A stretch of DNA of 64,000 nt from Sulfurimicrobium lacus (GTDB lineage Bacteria; Pseudomonadota; Gammaproteobacteria; Burkholderiales; Sulfuricellaceae): positions 3,071,501-3,135,500 of the forward strand of contig NZ_AP022853.1 in NCBI RefSeq assembly GCF_011764585.1. Reading direction: 5' to 3'. Within the stretch, counting starts at the first letter, position 1. The number at the start of each line of letters is the position of its first letter. Positions 27,622 through 36,583 of the stretch are shown here, in pieces. The notes under the pieces are model-generated. The model saw only the letters and a list, made by a program, of their open reading frames with translations, was not told where the DNA came from and ran no database searches. A program made the position numbers and the translations under genes.

Positions 27622-29457
27622 ATGAAAAACACCGTGAACAACGCCAAACCGGTCCGGCCCGAAACCCGCGGCAAGCCTTCTCCGGGCATTCACTCCGAAC
27701 CGATTCGAAGCTTGTACGACATCATCGAACGCCAGAATCTGACAGTCCTTTTTCAGCCCATCATCGATTTCTCGAACAGCCGCATTATCGGCTTCGAGGG
27801 CCTGATCCGCGGCCCGTCAGACAGCCTGCTGCATTCGCCGACCAGGCTGTTCGGGCTGGCGCGCCAATCGGGCATCGGCCACGAGCTCGAGAATCTGTGC
27901 TGCAAGCTGGTGGCGGAGCGTTTCGTCGAGCTGCAATTGCAGGGGCTTCTGTTCCTCAACCGCAGCTCAGACGTGCTTGCCATGCACGAACTGCACAACA
28001 ACGACACCATCGGGATCATTCGTCGCGCCGGGCTTGATCCGGAGCGGACCGTGATCGAATTGACGGAGAACAAACCGGTTTGCGAATTCAACCCGGATTT
28101 GCTGCTGGAAGTCATTACCCATTATTCCGCGCTCGGGTTCCAGGTGGCCATCGACGACCAGGGCGACTGCCTTTCAACGCTGGACAATTGGTCGGAGTTC
28201 AAGCCATCCTTCGTAAAAATCGACCGCCATTTTATCCAGAATATCGACAAGGACCAGGCCAAGGCCCAATTTGTAAAGTCCATGCTGGAAAAAGCCGGAA
28301 AAGCCGGGTGCCAGGTGATCGCCGAAGGTGTCGAAACCCATGCCCAGCTTCTCATGGTGCACGAGTTGGGCATTCCCTTTGGTCAGGGTTACCACATCAC
28401 CCGCCCCACGAACAAACCCTCATCGGTGATTCCTGCCGGGGTAGTCAAGGCGCTGTCGCCCCATACAGCCAGGGGCGCCGCGTCCGGCAACCCGCACTCC
28501 GGCCTGGTCGAACGCAGGCTGATGATGAAAGTCCCCTGCTTTTTGTCGGACACCCTCAACGATGAAGTGTTCGATGTCTTCGAATCCAACCCGCAGATTG
28601 ATGAAGCGGCGATCATACAAGAAGACGGTGCGCCGATCGGCATGATCAGCCGCAGCGTGCTGATCGACCGCTTTGCCAGGCCCTACCGCCGCGAATTGTA
28701 TGGCAAGAAACCCTGCGTTACCTTCATGGACCCCGACCCGCTGATCGTGGACGTGAGCATCAGCATACAAGACTTGAGCCACCTGGTTGCGGGCGACCGG
28801 CGATACTTGACCCATGGATTTATTTTTACCGAAAACGGCAAGTATGTCGGCATCGGCACCGGACACGACCTGATCCGCGAAATAACCGACCTGCAAATCC
28901 AGGCCGCGCGCTATGCCAACCCCCTCACCGGCCTGCCCGGCAACACGCCGATCAACGAACACATCGACAAACTGCTGGAACAACAGATCCCATTTGTCGC
29001 CTGTTATTGCGACCTGGATCACTTCAAGCCGTTCAACGACGTTTACGGCTTCAGCAAGGGCGACGCCATGATCCAGATGACCGCGAAGATACTCGCCGAA
29101 ATCTGCGATCCGGAAGTGGATTTTCTCGGCCACATCGGCGGCGACGACTTTATCGCCCTGTTTTGCAGTCCGGACTGGGAAAAGCGCTGCCGCAGCGGAC
29201 TGGAAAAATTCGGCTCAGCCGTCATCCCGTTTTTCAGCGTCAGCGATAACGAGCGCGGCGGCTACGTGACGGAAAACCGGCGCGGCGAAAAGGAATTCAA
29301 CGCGCTCACCTCGCTCTCCATCGGTGCCGTCAATGTCTTGCCGGGGATGTTCAGCTCCCATATGGAAGTTTCCACCGTGGCAGCGGATGCCAAGAAAATG
29401 GCCAAGAAAATCCCCGGCAACAGCCTCTATATCAATCTGCGCAGCTATCCAGAATAA
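27622..29457 (+). CDS. EAL-CBS-GGDEF domain protein
   Basis: 611 residues, soluble. The EAL domain (about 35-270) starts with EGLIRG rather than EAL but keeps the other catalytic residues: N in FLNRSS, E in ELTEN, DD in IDDQG, K in VKIDRHF and E in EGVETH; the loop after IDD is DQGDC instead of DFGTG. A CBS pair follows (about 300-420). The GGDEF domain has GHIGGDDF, so the active-site loop is GGDDF, and the RxxD inhibitory site is absent (PEVD). Phosphodiesterase activity is plausible; cyclase activity is doubtful. A response regulator gene follows. Confidence 0.9.
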   Translation: MKNTVNNAKPVRPETRGKPSPGIHSEPIRSLYDIIERQNLTVLFQPIIDFSNSRIIGFEGLIRGPSDSLLHSPTRLFGLARQSGIGHELENLCCKLVAERFVELQLQGLLFLNRSSDVLAMHELHNNDTIGIIRRAGLDPERTVIELTENKPVCEFNPDLLLEVITHYSALGFQVAIDDQGDCLSTLDNWSEFKPSFVKIDRHFIQNIDKDQAKAQFVKSMLEKAGKAGCQVIAEGVETHAQLLMVHELGIPFGQGYHITRPTNKPSSVIPAGVVKALSPHTARGAASGNPHSGLVERRLMMKVPCFLSDTLNDEVFDVFESNPQIDEAAIIQEDGAPIGMISRSVLIDRFARPYRRELYGKKPCVTFMDPDPLIVDVSISIQDLSHLVAGDRRYLTHGFIFTENGKYVGIGTGHDLIREITDLQIQAARYANPLTGLPGNTPINEHIDKLLEQQIPFVACYCDLDHFKPFNDVYGFSKGDAMIQMTAKILAEICDPEVDFLGHIGGDDFIALFCSPDWEKRCRSGLEKFGSAVIPFFSVSDNERGGYVTENRRGEKEFNALTSLSIGAVNVLPGMFSSHMEVSTVAADAKKMAKKIPGNSLYINLRSYPE

Positions 29458-29614
29458 CCGGGTTGCGTGCATCCCGACCAAGGTGGTTTCCATATGGCCA
29501 CCGCTTATTTGGATACTAAATTAGCATTGCCTCTCATTACGCATAGGCATAGGCTTGAGTTCCTATCCGCAAAAACTCAGTCATTCCCTCGCGCCCCGAA
29601 GGAGTAAGCACCCC

Positions 29615-30064
29615 ATGAACATACAACAGACCATTGACATCCTGTTGGTGGAAGACAATCCAACGGATGCGGAATTGGCTCTACGCTCGCTGAAGAAGCA
29701 CAACCTGGCCAACAGGATAGAGTGGGTGAAGGATGGCGCGGCAGCCCTCGATTTTCTTTTTGGCCGGGGCAAGTTCGCCGAGCAGCAAAACTTTCCGCTG
29801 CCACGGGTGGTGTTGCTGGATCTGGGCCTGCCCAAGGTGAACGGCCTTGAGGTGCTGAAAGCGCTGCGCGCCGATCCGCGCACCTCGGCCTTGCCCATTG
29901 TGGTGCTGACCTCGTCCAAGGAGGAAAAGGACATGGTCGCCGCCTATCGGCTGGGCGTGAACAGCTTTGTGTCCAAGCCGGTGGCTTTCGATGAATTCGC
30001 CAAGACGGTTGCCGACATGGGGTTCTACTGGCTGCTCGTGAACAAGCTTCCGCCAGCTAGCTAG
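29615..30064 (+). CDS. single-domain response regulator, Rcp1-like
   Basis: 149 residues. The receiver domain shows [18 protein letters not shown] with the acidic pair, [13 protein letters not shown] with the phosphoacceptor Asp, VVLTSS with the switch Thr and FVSKPV with the conserved Lys. The insertion around [17 protein letters not shown] is characteristic of the Rcp1 group that pairs with phytochrome-like or GAF-type histidine kinases. There is no output domain. The ATG at 29615 has a GAAGGAG site; no kinase gene is adjacent. It follows the EAL-CBS-GGDEF gene by about 160 bases. Confidence 0.92.
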   Translation: MNIQQTIDILLVEDNPTDAELALRSLKKHNLANRIEWVKDGAAALDFLFGRGKFAEQQNFPLPRVVLLDLGLPKVNGLEVLKALRADPRTSALPIVVLTSSKEEKDMVAAYRLGVNSFVSKPVAFDEFAKTVADMGFYWLLVNKLPPAS

Positions 30065-30101
30065 CTTGTAACCCGATCACTGGAATTAGCGTAATCACGC
30101 C

Positions 30102-31220
30102 CTAGTGCGCCAAACAACTGCCTTGCGCTTCTCCCTGGAGCGCAAGATTTTCCAGTTCCTGCATCACCTGGGTGCTGGCAGCCTCCATTTTTGCGGCGGA
30201 TTCCAGGGCGCCCGTAAGGTCTTCGTCGAAGAACTTCTCCACCGCGGCCCTGCCGTGGACGTGCACGGCATTATGCGGTTGCTCGATACTCTTGTAAGCG
30301 GACAACTGGGAGAAGCAAGACCGGCCATCGCCCTCGTAATACCATTTCCCGAGGCGGCAGGTGGTGTGGCTGGAAAACTCCCCGGCAGCTTTCTGGGATG
30401 TGCCCATGAACACCCGGTAAATCTCCATCTTGAATATCAGGTGATCCAGCTTGGCCACTTCCACGAACGTGCGCAGTGCAGTGCCACGAATCGTGGCGCG
30501 CGCCTGGACGGAGAGGTCCAGCAAGCTTTGCATGCTTGATTTTGCGTATTGCGCATCCCGATCATAGGCTGCCGCCTGCTCGGGCGTGATTTCGATACTG
30601 TCTTTGGCGTTGGCGGTTTCCGTCTGGATGGTGCTGACCAGCGAGGCGATCTCGTTGGTGGCGCTGCCGGTGCGTTCGGCCAGCTTGCGCACTTCGTCCG
30701 CCACCACTGCGAATCCCCGTCCCTGCTCGCCAGCCCGCGCCGCCTCGATGGCCGCGTTCAAGGCGAGAAGGTTGGTCTGGTCGGAAATCTCCTTGATCAG
30801 GTAGCCGATACCGCCGATCTGGCTGGCACGGCTATTCAGCGTGTCGACGATCTCGGCAACCTGGCGGGTTTTTTCCGTCATGTCGAACACGTTGGCGGAG
30901 ATTTTCTGCACCGACGACATATTGTCCGTGGTGGCCTGGGATGCGGAGTCCGCGGTTTCCGCCTCGGCTTTCATGGAGGCGGCCAGGAGGGCCATGGTTC
31001 TCTGGGATTCCAGCATGGACTGGCTGAACAGCTGCAACTGACCGCACAAACCCCGCTGAAAAGCCGTCTTCTGGCATTCCCGCTCCAGCGCCAGTTGAAG
31101 GGCGGCATATTTTGTTTCCCAGTCCTGGCTCTGCTGTTGCTTCTCGCTTTCCAGTTCGGCGGCCCGCTTCTGTGCAGCAGCGAGTTCCTGCTTTAACCTC
31201 GACGTCCCAAACATGTGCAT
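30102..31220 (-). CDS. soluble methyl-accepting chemotaxis protein with C-terminal CZB domain
   Basis: 372 residues with no membrane helix. An N-terminal coiled coil ([20 protein letters not shown]) leads to the signalling hairpin, whose tip is conserved: [43 protein letters not shown] (shown here only as the usual MCP signature). After it lies a CZB domain: [20 protein letters not shown] and the H in PHNAVHVH, giving the zinc set. Such receptors sense cytoplasmic zinc, hypochlorite or redox state and act on CheA. No che genes are in the window. Confidence 0.93.
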   Translation of the reverse strand: MHMFGTSRLKQELAAAQKRAAELESEKQQQSQDWETKYAALQLALERECQKTAFQRGLCGQLQLFSQSMLESQRTMALLAASMKAEAETADSASQATTDNMSSVQKISANVFDMTEKTRQVAEIVDTLNSRASQIGGIGYLIKEISDQTNLLALNAAIEAARAGEQGRGFAVVADEVRKLAERTGSATNEIASLVSTIQTETANAKDSIEITPEQAAAYDRDAQYAKSSMQSLLDLSVQARATIRGTALRTFVEVAKLDHLIFKMEIYRVFMGTSQKAAGEFSSHTTCRLGKWYYEGDGRSCFSQLSAYKSIEQPHNAVHVHGRAAVEKFFDEDLTGALESAAKMEAASTQVMQELENLALQGEAQGSCLAH

Positions 31221-31347
31221 CCCCCGTGGTAATGACTTTTTTGGCTGTTGTAGTTGAGCGGTCCTGCGTTTGTCGTTATTTGGGACATGTTAACGCTAAT
31301 TTCACGCCCTGGCTGGCTAGTGTAGTGCTGCCCGCTAAACGGCACTT

Positions 31348-33465
31348 TCAGCGAGCGCCCGGAAAATCGGCCATGGCAATATTACTCCGCAACAGCGCAG
31401 TCAGGGCATCCGCTGAAACGGGACGGCTGAAGTAGTAACCCTGGGCTTCGCAGCACTGGTGTTCGCGCAGGAATGCGAGCTGCTCCGCGTTCTCCACGCC
31501 TTCGGCAATGACCTTCAGGCTCAGGCTGTGCCCCAGGCCGATGATGGCCTTGGAGATGGTCGCGTCGTCAAAATCATGCGGCACGCCCTGGACGAAAGAG
31601 CGATCGATTTTGATGGCGTTAATGGGAAAGCGCTTCAGGTAGCTCAAGGACGAATAACCGGTACCGAAGTCGTCGATGGAAAAACACACGCCGAGGGACT
31701 TCAGCTGCTGCATGATGCCGATGACGTCGTTGGTGCCGCGCATCACCATGGTTTCGGTCAATTCCAGTTCCAGCCAGACAGGGTCCAGTCCGGTTTCATC
31801 GAGGATCTGCGCCACCTTTTCCGCCAGCGTGCGGATGCGCAACTGACGCGCCGACAGGTTTACCGCTACGCGCATGGGGGCGAAGCCGTCCTTCTGCCAT
31901 TCCGCGTTCTGGGCGCAGGCACGGCGCATAACCCATTCGCCGAGCGGGACGATCAGCCCGGTTTCTTCCGCCAGCGGGATGAAGTCCGCGGGCATGACCA
32001 AGCCGCGCTCCGGATGGTGCCAGCGCACCAGCGCTTCCGTGCCGGTTATCTTTCCCGTTGCCAGGGATATCTGGGGCTGGTACATGACTTCCAGCTCATT
32101 CTTTTCGATGGCCGCACGCAGGCTGCTTTCCATGGCAAAAAGGTCTGTGGCGCCCTCGCCGACCGACGCGCGGTAGTACTGGTAAGTGTTGCGCCCCGTG
32201 GATTTGGCGTGGTACATGGCGACATCGGCGGTTTTGAGCAGCCCGTCCGCCGAGCTGGCGCTGTTGGGGTAGATGGCGATACCGATGCTTGGACTGATTT
32301 TATACGGCTGCTTTTCGGTCGAGTATGGCAAGGCCAGCGCATCGATGATTTTTTCCGCCACCAGGCCCGCCGCCTGGGTATCGGGAATATCGGGCAGCAA
32401 GATGATGAACTCGTCACCGCACATTCGCGCGACGGTGTCGCTGGAGCGCACGCAGTCGCGCAGGCGCTGGGCAATTTCGACCAGCAGGGCATCGCCCGCC
32501 TTGTGGCCGACCATTTCGTTTACGCTGCCGAAGCGATCGAGATCGATGAACAATATGGCCAGTTTGCGCCGCTCCCGCTCGGCCATGACAACGGCCTGAT
32601 TGAGACGGTCCTGGAGCAGCATGCGGTTAGGCAGGTTGGTAAGCGGGTCGTAGTAGGCCAGGTGCTGGAGGTGAAGTTCGTTTTCCCGTGCGGTGGTGAT
32701 GTCCGAAAAAATTGCCACGTAATGGGTTACGTTGCCGTCATCGTTCCGCACGCCGCTGATGGACAGCCATTCCAGGTAAATTTCACCGTTCTTGCGGCGG
32801 TTCCAGATTTCCCCTTCCCAATGCCCTGTGTCCCGGAGGCTCTGCCACATGAGACGGTAAAAATCCGCGTTCTGACGATCGGATTTCAGGATATTGGTTT
32901 TGCGCCCGACCACTTCTTTCAAGCTGTAGCCGGTAATGTGGCTGAACGCGCTGTTGACGTTGAGGATGGAGCCGCTGGTGTCGGAGATCATGACCCCCTC
33001 GGTGGTGTATTCGAACAGTTTGTTCGCCAGGCTGGTTACTTCTTCGCTCCAGTGGTCGTGGCGCATGAGCGGGAGCGGCAGGTAATGCCCGAAGATCGCC
33101 TGGCGGAAGCGATTCAGTTCATGGAGGAAGGAGGTATAAAGCCCGTAACTGACGGTGCGGTTTTTGGCCGACTCCAGCAGCAGGCTGCGCGCGGCGTGGT
33201 GGAGATGCTGGTGAATCCTGCCGAGCGCGATGAATGTCGGATGGTTGCGCAGGACCGGGTCCTCGACCTTGTGGTACCACTGCCCGAACTGGCACAACAG
33301 ATGGGGGGCATCGGCAACATCGTCCGCCTGGTGGTGAAGGCGGCAGATGAGGGTCTCGTAGAGCCGGTTGAGCCATTGGTTATGGTGGGCAAGCGCATGC
33401 TGCAATTGCTGCACGCACTCCCGTGCCTGCTTGGATTCCAGCTCCTGGAGGAGTGCACTCGTCAT
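31348..33465 (-). CDS. CZB-PAS-GGDEF-EAL protein, probable c-di-GMP phosphodiesterase
   Basis: 705 residues, soluble. An N-terminal CZB domain (H.QWLNRLYETLICRL, LLCQFGQWYHK, IHQHLHHA) is followed by a PAS domain (about 150-270, with NVNSAFSHITGYS), a GGDEF domain and an EAL domain. The cyclase loop reads CGDEF: the first Gly is Cys, so cyclase activity is probably lost, although RSSD (an I-site motif) sits five residues before it. The EAL domain is intact: EALVRW, NLSARQ, ELTE, IDDFGTGYSS, IKIDRSF and EGVE. It is adjacent to the CZB chemoreceptor on the same strand. Confidence 0.93.
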   Translation of the reverse strand: MTSALLQELESKQARECVQQLQHALAHHNQWLNRLYETLICRLHHQADDVADAPHLLCQFGQWYHKVEDPVLRNHPTFIALGRIHQHLHHAARSLLLESAKNRTVSYGLYTSFLHELNRFRQAIFGHYLPLPLMRHDHWSEEVTSLANKLFEYTTEGVMISDTSGSILNVNSAFSHITGYSLKEVVGRKTNILKSDRQNADFYRLMWQSLRDTGHWEGEIWNRRKNGEIYLEWLSISGVRNDDGNVTHYVAIFSDITTARENELHLQHLAYYDPLTNLPNRMLLQDRLNQAVVMAERERRKLAILFIDLDRFGSVNEMVGHKAGDALLVEIAQRLRDCVRSSDTVARMCGDEFIILLPDIPDTQAAGLVAEKIIDALALPYSTEKQPYKISPSIGIAIYPNSASSADGLLKTADVAMYHAKSTGRNTYQYYRASVGEGATDLFAMESSLRAAIEKNELEVMYQPQISLATGKITGTEALVRWHHPERGLVMPADFIPLAEETGLIVPLGEWVMRRACAQNAEWQKDGFAPMRVAVNLSARQLRIRTLAEKVAQILDETGLDPVWLELELTETMVMRGTNDVIGIMQQLKSLGVCFSIDDFGTGYSSLSYLKRFPINAIKIDRSFVQGVPHDFDDATISKAIIGLGHSLSLKVIAEGVENAEQLAFLREHQCCEAQGYYFSRPVSADALTALLRSNIAMADFPGAR

Positions 33466-33593
33466 ACGATCGTCTCAATCCCGGGAAAAAACCCGACAGG
33501 TGATGGTCATTACAGATAATTAACATTTTCATGTTATTTCAATGGCCATGCTGCTGTAAAGGTTTTGCTGCCGCATTTCGGATATGCGGCGAG

Positions 33594-34454
33594 TCAATGC
33601 AGGAATTTGTCGCCCAGTTCGAACAGGCCGATGACGATTTCGAACAGGATCAAGCCGATCACGTACCACTCCAGCCTGTGCAGCTGTTTGTTGTCCCATA
33701 CGTCGGCAAGTGTTTGTGCGGTATCGGAAATCAGTCCCAGTTTGCGGTCCAGCGCGGATTGCCGCTCCTTCAGTTCAAATTCGTCTTCCAGCTCGGCATA
33801 TAAACCTTCCAGTTGGGGAAAATTCCATAGCGTTTCCGGCTTGTCCCCGATTTCTGCCCGCCCGACCATGCGGTGTTCGATCAGCAGCATGCTGCCGATC
33901 TTGGACAGCAGCTTCCTGGAATCCGCGCTTACCCTGCCGTGCAGCGCCAGCTCCTGCGCCAGGGGTTCGATCTTGTCGAATTCGCCGGCCACCTTTTTCT
34001 CATAAAGGGAAAGCACCAGATTCTTGCTTAAGGCATCGGCGATCACCTGCAGCTTCTCCAGCGAGATCTCGTCCAGCGAAACGGCGCCACTCTGCACGCC
34101 GACGCTGCCCATGCCGCAATGGATTACCAACTCCTCGGTTTCCGGCATCTCGTAGGAATTGGTCAGCAGCGGACCGAGGGAAGCGATGAACCTGACCTCG
34201 TCCAGCGCCTGCACCCCGAAAAACACCACCACGCCATAGCGGAACAGTACCGCCACGCCGCCCTCGGCGCTGACTTCCAGCGTCAGCGGAGTGGTCGCCA
34301 GGCAATCCGCGATCTTGAAGGACTTCAGGTCCAGCCGGTCGGCAAGCAACAGCGCATGGGCTTTCATATCCGCACGGATATTGAGCCGCAGGCCGGCTGA
34401 CGTCGATGCCGCGCCGCTCTTTTGTTCCATGGCCAAAGCCGCGTTATCAATCAT
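33594..34454 (-). CDS. RMD1/YagE family (DUF155) membrane protein
   Basis: 286 residues. The central part (VLFRYGVVVFFGVQALDEVRF, EELVIHCG) and the C-terminal single membrane helix preceded by LHRLEWYVIGLILFEI match the DUF155 family named after yeast Rmd1. The protein would be a tail-anchored inner-membrane protein. Its biochemical function in bacteria is not established. An AAGGA site precedes the ATG. The MITE-like element at 34469-34704 ends 14 bases upstream of the start, so the promoter must lie in or beyond the element. Confidence 0.88.
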   Translation of the reverse strand: MIDNAALAMEQKSGAASTSAGLRLNIRADMKAHALLLADRLDLKSFKIADCLATTPLTLEVSAEGGVAVLFRYGVVVFFGVQALDEVRFIASLGPLLTNSYEMPETEELVIHCGMGSVGVQSGAVSLDEISLEKLQVIADALSKNLVLSLYEKKVAGEFDKIEPLAQELALHGRVSADSRKLLSKIGSMLLIEHRMVGRAEIGDKPETLWNFPQLEGLYAELEDEFELKERQSALDRKLGLISDTAQTLADVWDNKQLHRLEWYVIGLILFEIVIGLFELGDKFLH

Positions 34455-34468
34455 GACAAGTCCTTGAA

Positions 34469-34704
34469 CCTAGAAACCTCGGTTGACCGCTTAACAAAGT
34501 GCATAACGTAATGATGTTAATAAAATTATTTGTACACATAGTACTCACCTGCCGGGTGAGTGCGCTACAGGCTGAATTGCACGGATTTTGGCGCACATGG
34601 CTGCGTTGTAACTCCTTGGAATGGAACGACCATTCCGCGTCGTTACGCCTTGCCCTGCACTCCAAAATCCGCACACTTCAACCTGTCCAACTAAGGTTTC
34701 TAGG
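34469..34704 (-). mobile_element. MITE-like element, copy A (236 bp)
   Basis: It is bounded by the perfect inverted repeat CCTAGAAACC/GGTTTCTAGG, extended by a weaker match (TAGTTGGAC versus CGGTTGAC), and flanked on both sides by the direct repeat TTGAA (34464-34468 and 34705-34709), a clear 5-bp target duplication. Its reverse complement aligns over most of its length with the element at 61320-61556, including GTGCAGGGCAAGGCG and GGAATGGTC.TTCCATTCC. No open frame encodes a transposase, so it is non-autonomous. It fills most of the 364-bp gap between the DUF155 gene and the next gene. Confidence 0.88.
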
Positions 34705-34818
34705 TTGAATAAACGCTAACAGTTTAAACCGTTTATAACCTCCGCATGCGGTCATCATAGTGCAACAAACACCCGCTATAGTCTGATGTATTCACAAGAT
34801 TTTTTCAGGAGAATCATC

Positions 34819-35073
34819 ATGGCTGCAACTTATCACGACCGGGCACTGACCTTCGCACTGGCAGTCGATTTGTGCTCCCTGTGGAAACATAAAACGGGCA
34901 AAACCGTGATTTCCGTCGACGACCTGATAAAGATCAAGGAATGGATCAGCACCTCGGGAACCAATATCCTGAAATATCCGACCATGTTGCCGCTCGCAGC
35001 CAGCGGCCTGGATGATTTGATCGCCGAAAACCATCAAATCGGCGCGCCCAGCGCCAGCCTGTTAAGAATCTGA
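34819..35073 (+). CDS. small protein of unknown function
   Basis: 84 residues. The ATG at 34819 has an AGGAGA site at good spacing, and a perfect 13-bp hairpin follows the stop by 15 bases, so this is a complete stand-alone gene. The sequence is helical and soluble: ALTFALAVDLCSLWKHKTGKTVISVDDLIKIKEWI, with a conserved-looking TSGTNILKYPTMLPLAASGLDDLIAEN segment. No family is recognised. Its isolation next to a mobile element and its own terminator suggest independent regulation. Confidence 0.72.
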   Translation: MAATYHDRALTFALAVDLCSLWKHKTGKTVISVDDLIKIKEWISTSGTNILKYPTMLPLAASGLDDLIAENHQIGAPSASLLRI

Positions 35074-35088
35074 GCGCTACTTCTGCTC

Positions 35089-35121
35089 GGTGTTTGGCCG
35101 GCTATCACCCGGCCAAACACC
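35089..35121. terminator. perfect 13-bp hairpin between convergent genes
   Basis: The stem GGTGTTTGGCCGG/CCGGCCAAACACC has a 7-base loop and separates a forward gene (stop 35073) from a reverse gene (stop 35134). It has no U-tract on either side, so it may be a weak or bidirectional terminator or an mRNA 3'-end protector. Confidence 0.65.
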
Positions 35122-35133
35122 CGGGTACAAGAA

Positions 35134-35937
35134 CTACCTTGGGCTACCCGCCGATGACGCAACGCAAGCCGACGGAGCGGCCGCCGGCATCTTGAACGGA
35201 TCGGCCCCCCAGGCGACCAATTCCATCCTGCCGTCCAGGTGCTCGACGATGGCGGTGCAACTGTCGACCCAGTCCCCGCAGTTGAGGTAAACCAGTTCGT
35301 CGACCTGCTTGTTCATCGGCCAGTGGATATGGCCGCAAATCACGCCGTCCAGGCCTTGCTCGCGCACGTGGCGAATGACCGAATCCTCGAAATCGAAGAT
35401 GAAGTTGACGGCCGTCTTGACCTTGCGCTTGGCGTAACCCGCCAGCGACCAGTACCCCGGGCGGCGCAGCGTGCGGCGCAACCACGACAGCCAGCCGTTG
35501 AGGCGCACCAGCAGGTTGTAGGAGATATCGCCGAGCACGGCCACCCACTTGTGGTGGCGCGTGACCTGGTCGAATTCGTCGCCGTGCAGCAGGAGGTAGC
35601 GCTTGCCGTCGGCGGCGGTGTGGATGTACTCGTCCTCGATGCGAATATCGCCGAAGGACGCGCCGATGTATTCGCGCAGCGCCTCGTCGTGATTGCCGGG
35701 AATGAATATCACCTTTTCGCCGTGCCGCGCGCGGCGCAACAGCTTCTGCACCAGGGTATTCTGATCGCGCGACCAGTAGATGCTGCCGCGGCTCATGGCC
35801 CAGAAATCGACGATGTCGCCGATCAGGAAAAGATGCTCCGATTCGTATTCACGCAGAAAGTCGACCAGTCTGCCGGCCTGGCAGGCAGACGTTCCGAGGT
35901 GAACGTCGGAGATGAAAACGGCTCTAGCTTGCACCAT
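35134..35937 (-). CDS. LpxH-like metallophosphoesterase (UDP-2,3-diacylglucosamine diphosphatase-like)
   Basis: 267 residues with all calcineurin-type metal motifs: FISDVHLG, IGDIVDFW, IPGNHDE, LLHGDEFDQ and CGHIHWP. It belongs to the LpxH-like branch often annotated as UDP-2,3-diacylglucosamine pyrophosphatase, but it is distant from the LpxH at 1724-2470, which makes a different lipid or nucleotide substrate likely. The C-terminus is Ala/Ser-rich and unconserved. It follows two small unknown genes and the ackA/xfp pair on the same strand. Confidence 0.82.
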   Translation of the reverse strand: MVQARAVFISDVHLGTSACQAGRLVDFLREYESEHLFLIGDIVDFWAMSRGSIYWSRDQNTLVQKLLRRARHGEKVIFIPGNHDEALREYIGASFGDIRIEDEYIHTAADGKRYLLLHGDEFDQVTRHHKWVAVLGDISYNLLVRLNGWLSWLRRTLRRPGYWSLAGYAKRKVKTAVNFIFDFEDSVIRHVREQGLDGVICGHIHWPMNKQVDELVYLNCGDWVDSCTAIVEHLDGRMELVAWGADPFKMPAAAPSACVASSAGSPR

Positions 35938-35966
35938 CGGTCAGGTATTCCGTTCGTAACCGGGAG

Positions 35967-36215
35967 CTAGCCGGCTTCCTGCGGCAACAGCACCACTTCG
36001 CGCAGGCGCTCCTTGGTCTTGGTGTATTGATCGAGACGCCAGTCCTGCATGATCGCCATGGCCAGCTTGAAATCGTCGTACGGCAACTGGTAAAGCTCCG
36101 CGAGGGAGAGCTTTTCCTTCAGGCACAGCGCCTCGACGAGGTGTCTGAAAAATTCGTTTCCCTTGCTTCCGGGCTTGCCGATCAGGCGTTTTTCAAGTTT
36201 CTTCAAGGTATTCAT
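35967..36215 (-). CDS. small protein of unknown function
   Basis: 82 residues, charged and helical (LKKLEKRLIGKPGSKGNEFFRHLVEALCLKEKLSLAELYQL), without signal peptide or membrane helix. The segment LPYDDFKLAMAIMQDWRLDQYTKTKERL looks globular. No family is recognised. The ribosome site is weak. It lies between the Cys-rich small protein and the LpxH-like gene, all on the same strand with gaps under 50 bases. Confidence 0.65.
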   Translation of the reverse strand: MNTLKKLEKRLIGKPGSKGNEFFRHLVEALCLKEKLSLAELYQLPYDDFKLAMAIMQDWRLDQYTKTKERLREVVLLPQEAG

Positions 36216-36263
36216 GGTGTCATTTCCAGGTGAGTGACCAGTCTCATCGCGCTGAAACAGGTT

Positions 36264-36557
36264 TCAACAGCATCTGCTCCAGATCGGGCAATCGGGATTC
36301 GACAGGGGCGTTGCCTTTCCCGGCAGTGCTTCCGAAGACTCCAGTTTGTGCGTCTTGTTGCAGCAGCTTCCCGCGACGCCGCTCAGCGCCGCATAGCCGA
36401 AGCGGCCGTTGCGCACCCTCGGCCCCAGCCAGAAGTGGCAGTTGCCGCAAACGCGCAGCGGCTCGGGAATGAAGATCACATTGGGCTGATAGCTGAGAGG
36501 AATGGATTGGCTGGCGATCATGACGGGCTCGATACGGTTATTGGTTTCTTCCCGCAT
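36264..36557 (-). CDS. small cysteine-rich protein, putative metal-binding
   Basis: 97 residues from the ATG at 36557. Cysteines cluster as CGNCHFWLGP, GSCCN and a C-terminal CPIWSRCC, a pattern suited to binding zinc or an iron-sulfur cluster. There is no signal peptide. No known family is recognised. It begins 26 bases after ackA on the same strand, so it may be cotranscribed with the phosphoketolase pathway genes. No strong ribosome site is seen, which lowers confidence in the start. Confidence 0.6.
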   Translation of the reverse strand: MREETNNRIEPVMIASQSIPLSYQPNVIFIPEPLRVCGNCHFWLGPRVRNGRFGYAALSGVAGSCCNKTHKLESSEALPGKATPLSNPDCPIWSRCC

Positions 36558-36583
36558 TAGGCCACTCGAAGGTTGCAATAGTA

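Noticed and set aside
31459-33519. A 686-codon forward frame opposite the CZB-PAS-GGDEF-EAL gene
   Set aside because: The reverse strand carries clear catalytic motifs along the whole length, and the forward translation matches no family.
34447-34674. Frame in MITE copy A that matches a frame in copy B (61350-61724)
   Set aside because: The similarity reflects the shared DNA repeat. The two frames differ in length, have no ribosome site and run into unrelated flanking sequence.
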